From Notospermus geniculatus (lineage: Eukaryota > Nemertea > Pilidiophora > Heteronemertea > Lineidae), in assembly GCA_002633025.1 (NCBI GenBank), contig NMRB01000022.1, positions 269,853 through 333,852 on the forward strand: a stretch of DNA of 64,000 nucleotides, in the 5' to 3' direction. Below, in pieces: positions 56,336 through 64,000 of this stretch (the stretch's first letter is position 1; each line of letters opens with the position of its first letter). The translations under genes and the position numbers were made by a program. The notes below the pieces were generated by a model. That model was not told where the DNA came from, ran no database searches, and was given only the letters and a program-made list of their open reading frames with translations.

Positions 56336-59300
56336 GATTTTCTGATCATCATTGTTTCGTGTTCATCTTTCGTTACCACATAGACAAACTCCCGAAAAAC
56401 CTTATCCAACTTTATGGTACGATGGAAGTAGAAGGTTAATGTACCATGATAAGTACAATATTTGTGTAAACATGTAGGGCCTAACCATGAACTACTATAA
56501 CATACTAGGTTAATACAGGTGCGTATGGATAATGTGCCATTCTTTTGTTGCTGCGGATCCCGCCAACAACTACCGGCAAGAATCACCGGTAAACCTGTGC
56601 GTACAGTCTGATGACATCTTTTGCACTCTGTTGTTTACGCCTGTAAAAACATGCTTTTTCCTTTGATTGATATTTGTCAGTAGATTCCGATTAGCTTAGA
56701 TCGATGCTTTTCCGCATTGCTTCCGGTATTTGCGGAAGTCTTCTCTGGCATGTCTACTGATAGCCTACGAATGGAGCGGGGGGTCTATTGGTCTGTTAAT
56801 TTTCTTTGGCAGCGAGCGTGCGTTCGTGCACATCAGACTGTGCTCTTGCACTGATGGTTTGCACAGTACGCGTCAGTGCATTTTGTTAATGTTTCTGACA
56901 CTAGAATGTCCCCTTGGGATTTTCAAAACGAACGTAATCTTTTCATATCATGTAGCGCAGCATTGGGCCGACTATTTCTATGGGGTGTGGTCCAACAACA
57001 TAGGCTAGTGAGTTCTTGCTTTCAGCGTAGGCTACATACATACACGTACGTGTACTGTTCAACTTCACTCGCTGATCTTCAGCAACCTGCTGTTACACGA
57101 ATTTCGATCCCGAGAACTAAACCATTTGACGAATAAGACGATAACGGATTTTCTGTTCAGCAAAGAACTAGTTACCTACCAGGCAAACATGATAACGCAC
57201 CCACAAACATAAGTTAATTATTTCTCCAAACGCTTGTACGTCATGATTTTACAGGTTTCAGGCATGTCCATGTAAGTACTGTTTGTTCTCTTGAACAGAA
57301 GGCGCGGAAAACCTCTCTTCCCTGCCTCACTGGTGTTGTTTAGTTCGAGCAGCCACACAAGAACCGTTACCGTTGAAGGACATTCTACAGGTTGCATAAA
57401 ACTACCGTTTTTAATATTGTCAGTTTTCGAAATAAAGTAGGCCTATCCCACTGAGAACACGACTTTGGTTCGTCGGCTTTCGTGTACCAACAGTTGGTAA
57501 CTACATGGGCTAGGCCTGCACAGCAAAGCTGGATTACCCCCCCCCCCTCAGAAAATAGTAACTCGAAGGCGCCGCATTGCATAATCACAACGAGCAGTGA
57601 GAGAGAAATTAACCAACAACAGCGCCTGGTAGATGCCGTAAGGGAGTTACATGTATTCATGTTATTATGCAAACAGCCGAGATAAAAGGGAAGCTCCCAT
57701 CCAGATCTTGTGTTTTGTAACAATTTGGCCAATACATCCATCTGTTGCCAAACATAATCCATTGAATCAACAGCCACCATCTCGGAATATCGTCTAAAAG
57801 TCGTCGTCACAGCGTACGACAGTGTAAAACCATACAACATGACAACACCGGTGTTTTGCAACACCATCACAGTCAGCTTCCGTCATGTCCGTAGCTCTTC
57901 GCGTTTTCTTGTTGTGACCACTTGGACTTGCTAGCGTGGTAGATATAAACTTGGCCGATTAGGTCGGTGCCTCGCCTATACGTTGTTGAGGTGCAGCATT
58001 ATTTTAAGTTTATTTAAAATTTACGTAAAATATTAAAATTTAAATATTAAAAGTAAATTAAAATTTACGTAAAATATCATCCTGGCAGCGTCCCTGCACC
58101 ATAATCTCATCTGCTATGTTGCCTAAAATTTAGATGTGCCTTGACTGAGTGCAAAAGAGGGAATGTTCAGCTGTGAAAATACAGTGGGAACGTGCACCTC
58201 TATTTTCATTCGGTAGCCCATTCGCTAATTGGCGCGTCCCTTCAGCCACGTAGCTACGCTGCCTGCCGTACATCAACGCAGAACCAGCCATTATCTGACC
58301 GACATTTGACTCTCACGTCGGGGAGCCAGACATCAAATGATATCTTTGCATACCATCTGTACACAACGAACGCATAGAACAAAGAATTCTGCTTGTTCTT
58401 CCACATCTCACTGTGCAGCTGGAGTTAGTTTAGGTCTCCGAGTCACCAACGAGAGGTAAATGAGTGCACCAAGCATCTGTCATACCCGATCCCGACATTG
58501 TTCTGTATATCAGCCGTATGCATTCACGTACACATACCGGTAAATGGTACATATGAAGGCCTAAGGCTAACCGAAGACATCAACGAACAGTCAACACAGT
58601 TTCCTCAATGAAGAAAGTTGTTTACGTCTTTTTTCTTTGGGAAGCTTCTGTCTTTATTGTGTTTTATGGCAATGATACGGGCAAGGCGTAAAGAAGAGAT
58701 TCTTGCATCGGCAACCAGCATTCCATGTGTCCGGACCATGTGTAATCCCACGTGTCTGTACCTTACAACACGCAGACACACAGTATCATTAGAAGAAAAG
58801 TGATATCTAAAACGAAATTCCACCTTGGACCTATATCTAACTCTACCACAACGGCCGCATCACTTGTTGGCAAATTTTCGGCATTCATGTAAACATTTTG
58901 CTGTATATCTGATGGCAAAGAGGTCAACACATTTGGTTTGTACTAAAAACTCGGACTCTAGGTTTAGCGAACCTAACCTGTAATCGAAAGCTAAGCACCG
59001 TCATGCATTCACTTACCGAAATATCGCATGCAATGCAATAGCAGTATATCCTCATCTCTCAAAATGACTGGTATTCCCTCCACGAATGTTGCACAATTGT
59101 TGCTAAATAGTTAAGAAACTCAATGAGCTGCCATCATTTCATGATTTGCAGACAGTTCGTCTTGTGAAACGCAGTCGCAGCAACTCGAGGTCACGTGATC
59201 TCCATTTTGAATATTTTGAACCAATTATCTGTGTGTTTGAAATGGGATATAATGGCACTGCTCATCTTAATAAAGTGTAAGCGCCACGTCGGCCCTACAT

Positions 59301-60528
59301 CCAAGATCACGAAATCAGTTTCCACGCCGAAAATCAAAGCTATATTTCCAGACAAAAATTAGTTGATTGTGTTCCAGAAGGTCGGCTATCGTCGTAATAC
59401 GTCTAGAACTCCTGGCATATGCTCGGTACTAGGCAAATAATTAGCGGTAACTTCCAGGTTTGTTACTTCGCCTTACTGTATCATCCACAAGCTTCCAGAA
59501 CGAATGTAAGCATAGACTGTTCAGGTGAACATAGCGTTCGACCGATCTGGCTGTTTTCAGATGCTTCCGCGGCCGACAATTATTTACGGCGCCTGCGCGA
59601 TATTAATAGGCCGATCTGATTCCAGCCTCTTGAGGTTATAGGGGCCGTCATAAAGTAATGTACCTCGGCTATCATCCATTGTCATCTTAATTGCTTGGGA
59701 AAATCGCCGCAGTCGTATATCTTAGTTTATATGTATGAAATGTATCCTCTCCTGGATGCAGTGTCCGTTATACTGATGCAGGACTCAGTGCTGAACGGAC
59801 TGGGTGCAGTACCTGAAAAAATAGCTGCTCGTATCGGTTGAAGAGGGTCACTTTTATGAACATTCATAGGTAGAAAAATACGCTAAAATATTATTGCAAT
59901 ATGCTGGACAGTGTTGATGAAGATGTGATACAAATAGGAAAAAATTTATTTTTTTTAATTACATGTACATTCACTCAATCGCTTCAGCATTCATCCCGTA
60001 AGGAGGATGCATTCCATTACCATCTCTGTTTCAGTGTACTGTCTCGGCCCTTGGACCAGCTACACTCAATAATTCAGTGGTATCGGCCTCCGCTCGAAGC
60101 TGTCACCCTCAACCACTGAAACACTTGGTGCCAAAGTCCGTTTCTGAACACTAGATGTCACTACCAGTTGTTGATGAACGCGCTCGATCAACCAGCCAAT
60201 GAACCATCAGCCAATAAGAAAATGTTTCATGTTTTCCCCTAGTTGCGTGAAATACTGGTCGCTGATTGGTTGACGAGAGTTTGCGCCATCTAGCGTTCAG
60301 AAACATGATTAGGCCCCATCTGTGCCAGTGGTTGACATTCGGAACTTCCGAAGGCAACTGCTCGGCAATTTCCGTAGACATTCGCATTTTTGAAATGCGC
60401 CGCCCAGTGGACAGATAAGCAGTTCGCCTCAGGTCGTTCCGAATGAGTGGGTGAGAGCGTACTATTTAGTATTAAGCTCGAGGCCACTGGGGACGAGTGT
60501 ATGGACCAACTAAAAAAACTGTAACCAA

Positions 60529-60944
60529 ATGGTGAAAAGGGTAAAAACAGCTAGGGATTCTTTCTTACAATTATCAGAAATGTTCACAAAATCTCTTCTG
60601 AATCTCCGATTTATTATTCATACCATTAACCCCGTTGATATAGGTTCACGACTTCAGGCGGATTCTTATCTACTCTGGGCTCGAGTACTCAGTTTCCAGA
60701 CATTGATATCCTTGATTTTACATTTCTGGATAAAAATGTGTTGATCTATGGGTCTCTTCTTCAAAAGATGGAGACAACTGCACCATTTACTACATTTAGA
60801 TTGTCTAATTGGTTATCTCTTGAAGTTGAGGCGCGGTCTTCTAAACCACATGACATAATTAAACGTTGGACATGTAAGGTGGTCAGTCACATACATACAA
60901 AGCAACGAATTGCAGCGGGAGAGACTACCTGCATATTAAAATGA
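60529..60944 (+). pseudogene. possible retroelement remnant
   Basis: Adjacent open frames at 60529-60744 and 60738-60944 include HTINPVDIGSR followed by a Leu/Trp-rich segment. This is reminiscent of the NPADI(A/G)SRG..W motif between reverse transcriptase and integrase in BEL/Pao-type retrotransposons. The frame is broken, there are no LTRs in view, and a chance match is possible. Confidence 0.2.
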
Positions 60945-62010
60945 ACGGACGTCCCCCACTTCCGGAGCCCATTCTCTCGGGTAATGTTGGTTGCATAAGT
61001 CACTCCACACATAAGGTCATCCCTTCCCTTGGGAGGTGATCCCAACACTGACTATAACGTGCGAAATGCTGTCATGGAGATTGAGATGGGTGAGAAACAA
61101 CGCATTGTTGCAATGTCTGTGAAAAGATATCTGATGAAGACTGGTGGACGCATGATATCAAAAATAGATAAAGACCAAAAATGTACCACTCTCAACGTTG
61201 AAAAGCTTAAAATTGTCAGCTGTCTCCCTAAAAACTTGGAAGATCTGAAAGTTACTGCACCAAGTCAAAGAATTAGACACTGGCTACAAGCAGTATAAAA
61301 TTCAATCAAATCCATGTACTAGTTTCAGAGATATCAATCTTTAAATAGACGACTATACCTCAGACTGGCATGGACCAGCACGTTGAGTTCATTTTTTTAA
61401 ATATAGGTGGCGCAGGACCCTTTAATTGCTAATTACTCATTAGGGAATGCATGGATTTGCAAACAAAGTTGTGATTAGTATTCCTTGTGCCCCTGCCTAT
61501 ATTTTGGTGCCAAAAGATTTTAGATTTTTGCAACTTTTTTGAGCATGCGCCATCTATTATTTAAAAAAATAACTAAAACCCTTGGGCTGGGCTGTTTCAG
61601 AGTGGTATATTTTTGGTCTTTATCTATTTTTGATGATATACACCTTACATCTGCGATTTTGGTGTATCGTACATGTAGCCTACAAATATACTATACATGT
61701 GCATTCCTTCTTATAAGTTTGATTTGTGTTTGGACAAACCTCGGGCAACACTGAACTAGTGGCAAATCTCTGGGACAATCTACCTCTTACAACAAGACGA
61801 CTCAGATTCAGGAACTGTCGAGTCGATTCTTCTCACCATCTGCCGGAAGCGATTCAATCAGTCGCCAAAGAAAACGTATTTCTGCCATATCTATTAGCAC
61901 AAATCGTGGGTAGGCCAAAATGTGTGACGTCGGTAATAGCTCCCCCCATCTGTCAACTTTGGCAGCCACGTTCCCACTTCCGGTTTAGATGATGTAACCT
62001 GCAGCTAGTG

Positions 62011-62019
62011 GTATATAAG
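62011..62019 (+). promoter_or_regulatory. TATA box of the GPCR gene
   Basis: GTATATAAG lies about 50 bp before the proposed ATG at 62068, so transcription would start near 62043 with a short 5' UTR. The surroundings are GC-mixed and the match to TATAWAAG is good. Confidence 0.5.
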
Positions 62020-62067
62020 CCCATGTCCTGTCTGTGTCTCTTTATTGCCACCTCCTGAAGGTCTTTG

Positions 62068-63141
62068 ATGGATGAAGTCACATTCACCTACGAGGATGGC
62101 TCGGTCGGTCGTTTCCAAAGTTTTGCCGATTGGAAGGAACACAAGGATGTTGAAGATGAGCATTCGCCAACTGGAATCCCGTCTTGGGTCCAGGCCTTGC
62201 TCATTACCCTCTATGCCTTTGCTGCCTTTCTTGCCATCGTTGGGAACGTTATCATTATTGCCGTAGTCGTCATCAGGAAACGTACAGCCAAGACCAACTG
62301 GAATGTATTCTTTGTAAATCTTGCCTTGACGGATATTATGATGGCTTGCATCTGTATACCGTTCACCTTCACGCAGGTGATGCTCGGAGAGTGGGTTCTG
62401 GGAGAGTTCATGTGTCCAGTTACTCTCTTCACCCAGGTTCTTACCGTTTCTGTGAGCATCTGTACCAATACAGCGATAGGTGTGGAAAGGTATGGTTTTG
62501 TTGTACCAGAAAAAGGTAAACTCCAGATATAACATCTTTAAAGCTTATTTTGTCGGGCACTTTGTTTATTGAAAATGCTCTTTTTAACAGGAACACTCAG
62601 ACTTGTGCTGTCTCGTGACCTTCACTTCAATTTGCTGAAGTTAGAACGCAATCCCAGCCTGCACACGGTTCAAGTGTTCCATTCTTCAAGCCACGGTGGT
62701 GAAGTGGTTCGGGCCTCCGACTAGCGGTCAGAGGGTCCCGGGTTCGAATCCCACCGGGCGTGAGACTTTGGGCAAGTCTCTTTGCCTCACTGGCCTCTCT
62801 CCACCCAGGTGTATAAATGGGTACCGGTCGGAAATGCTCGGATTGTAGCGCTGAATGAGCAGCTCATCTGAGTTCTACTGAAAGGTTTCAGGATAGACCG
62901 GGGTTAACGTGTAAAGTCGGATGACACCTCTACCGTTGTTGATACCAGACTATAAACCCAAACTTTAACTTTTACTATTATATATTTTGTTGAAGGTACC
63001 GTGCTGTGATCCACCCCTTGAAACCTCGAGTCAACACGACGAAGGTTCGCCTGTCTATCTTTATCATTTGGGTTGCATGCGCAGTGGTATCACTTCCTCA
63101 GCTCATAGTGGGCAGGGTAAAGCAACGCATCACCAATGATG
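62068..63141 (+). CDS. class A peptide-type GPCR, 5' part (gene continues past window)
   Basis: This is a rhodopsin-family receptor at the plasma membrane. Exon 1 (62068-62489) gives an acidic N-terminus of about 37 residues, TM1 with IVGNVIIIAVVV, TM2 with NLALTD, the conserved Cys before TM3 (EFMCPV) and TM3 ending at GVER. Exon 2 (62996-63141) completes ERYRAVIHPLKPR and gives TM4 with IWVACAVVSLPQ. Phases agree (2), and the exon 2 donor leaves phase 1. TM5-TM7 and the tail are outside the window. The Glu of ERY replaces the usual Asp of DRY. HPLKPR after the motif is typical of neuropeptide receptors (tachykinin, NPY/RYamide, GPR83-like), but the ligand class cannot be fixed from four helices. 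The intron carries a SINE. Confidence 0.9.
62688..62940 (+). mobile_element. tRNA-derived SINE in GPCR intron 1
   Basis: The head (62688-62762) is tRNA-like, with A box GGTGAAGTGGTTCGGGC and exact B box GGTTCGAATCC at 62741-62751 followed by CCACCGGGCG. The body has GGGCAAGTCTCTTTGCCTCA and CCAGGTGTATAAATGGGTAC, the kind of conserved tail seen in many marine animal SINEs. The 3' end is unclear. It lies in sense orientation between exons 1 and 2. Confidence 0.75.
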
Positions 63142-63306
63142 GTAAGTATCGCTGCACACTTTAAAAAACAATCGTGTATTAAAATGGTGTCACAATCTGT
63201 AACCTCACGGCGTGAAATATCGTTTTTACAAAAGAAGAACGATTACTACGTGTAATCGTGTCCAGTTTTCGCTTTCCCAAACTAAAACCTCACTACGAAA
63301 AATCTT

Positions 63307-63442
63307 GGCCCGTATATTAGAATGCTCCTCAACATAAAAGAGTTCCTCATTAAGGTTATTGTTCTCCTGGCTATTGTTCTCAACAGGAGAACAATAGCCT
63401 TGAGGAACTCCTTTACGTTGAGGAGCATTCTAAAATACGGGC
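63307..63442. mobile_element. foldback element
   Basis: GGCCCGTATATTAGAATGCT with CCTCAAC opens the left arm; the right arm (...GCATTCTAAAATACGGGCC) closes at 63442. The inner arms AGTTCCTC and GGCTATTGTTCTC also pair, giving an almost complete hairpin. Confidence 0.8.
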
Positions 63443-63461
63443 CTATGGTAATCAAAGGTAT

Positions 63462-63593
63462 ATTGGGCCATATGAATAAAGAGTAGCAAATGCTTTTACT
63501 CAGATTTGTAAGCATTGCCTAGTGCATCTGTATTGCAAAATTCAAGTAAAAGCATTTACTAGTCTTTATTCATATGACCCATTGAATGTTAAA
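63462..63593. mobile_element. foldback element
   Basis: ATTGGGCCATATGAATAAAG (63462) and its near-exact inverse ending ATGACCCATT (63593) bound arms of about 40 bp. It lies 20 bp from the previous, unrelated foldback. Confidence 0.75.
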
Positions 63594-63783
63594 TTCATAG
63601 TTGCTCCCACACCTGACAATCTGTGAATAGCCAGGAAATGCATGTCAATCTGTGTTTTATGCTTACAGTGATATTTAATTTGTAGTAGGTGACTGGATAG
63701 TTATGTAATTACATGTAATCTAATAATAATACTGGAAGTCGGCTCAATAAAGTCACACTTGGAAGCTGGGTGTCTAGAGAGCA

Positions 63784-64000
63784 AAGACCTAAGACCCAAG
63801 ACCTAAGACCTCTAGAAAACTAAGACCCTGGATACTAGAAACATAAGACCCTACTAGAAACCTAAGACCCTGGATACTAGAAACATAAGACCCTACTAGA
63901 AAACTAAGACCCTGGACACTAGAAACATAAGACCCTACTAGAAAACTAAGACCCTGGATACTAGAAACATAAGACCCTACTAGAAAACTAAGACCCTGGA
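63784..64000. repeat. 42-bp minisatellite reaching the window end
   Basis: A unit of 42 bp made of two half-units, AAGACCCTGGATACTAGAAA then CATAAGACCCTACTAGAAAACT, is repeated about four times from near 63822, preceded by degenerate CCTAAGACC words from 63784. The array continues past the window. It lies in the intron after exon 2 of the GPCR, if that gene continues. Confidence 0.9.

Larger units (their letters stand above)
51140..62067. other. NDNF-GPCR intergenic region
   Basis: No gene is recognised with confidence in 10.9 kb. It holds foldbacks at 53522-53677, 54943-55060 and 55277-55412, a diverged tandem duplication (56004-56335) and possible retroelement debris (60529-60944). Open frames at 51715-52110, 53725-54027, 57385-57870 (minus) and 61029-61298 have acceptable composition but no motif that I know; the first and third could be exons of unlinked genes. 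Confidence 0.45.

Noticed and set aside
57385-57870. 161-residue minus-strand frame as a gene
   Set aside because: The first 65 residues look protein-like, but the rest is Cys-rich and erratic, with no recognisable family, no signal or splice evidence I trust.
62688-62762. Functional tRNA gene
   Set aside because: A and B boxes are good, but the sequence continues into a SINE body, the acceptor stem does not pair well, and it lies inside an intron.

Overview
The window is animal nuclear DNA: genes are split by GT-AG introns, intergenic space is long, and short palindromic transposon relics are everywhere. The gene set (MEI1, WBP2, NODAL, NDNF, a rhodopsin-type peptide receptor), the single-window NODAL, and the abundance of TAGGCCTA and ACATGTA words suggest a marine invertebrate deuterostome. 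An echinoderm or other ambulacrarian is most likely; a lancelet cannot be excluded from sequence alone. Four isolated N bases (7376, 34973, 40021, 54327) mark unresolved bases.

Layout: 1-3357 holds a possible 3' exon of an upstream gene, two foldback elements and an AGGCCT-rich stretch. 3358-15262 (+) is a nearly complete MEI1 meiosis gene in about 25 exons, several of whose introns carry foldback elements. 17100-18967 (+) is WBP2, whose first exon I could not find. Its downstream region carries a hAT-like MITE. 26940-23586 (-) is an unrecognised five-exon gene: a signal-peptide exon followed by about 40 copies of an 11-residue Lys/Ser/Ala repeat, so a secreted, strongly basic repeat protein. 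27053-30149 holds two direct copies of a 1.3 kb segment. 33652-30509 (-) is NODAL in two exons. 33653-42321 has no recognisable gene but has a six-fold CCAAT-box cluster and foldback elements. 51139-42322 (-) is NDNF in three exons. 51140-62067 has no recognised gene. 62068-63141 (+) is the first part of a class A GPCR that runs off the window, with a TATA box upstream. The window ends in a 42-bp minisatellite.

These are independent eukaryotic genes, not an operon. MEI1 acts in meiotic double-strand-break formation, WBP2 is a PPxY adaptor for WW-domain proteins, NODAL and NDNF are secreted signalling proteins, and the GPCR is a receptor. The most unusual content is the secreted Lys/Ser/Ala repeat protein and the dense set of long inverted repeats, many of them inside transcribed introns. 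All exon borders are from reading frame and splice consensus only; no transcript or database evidence was available.
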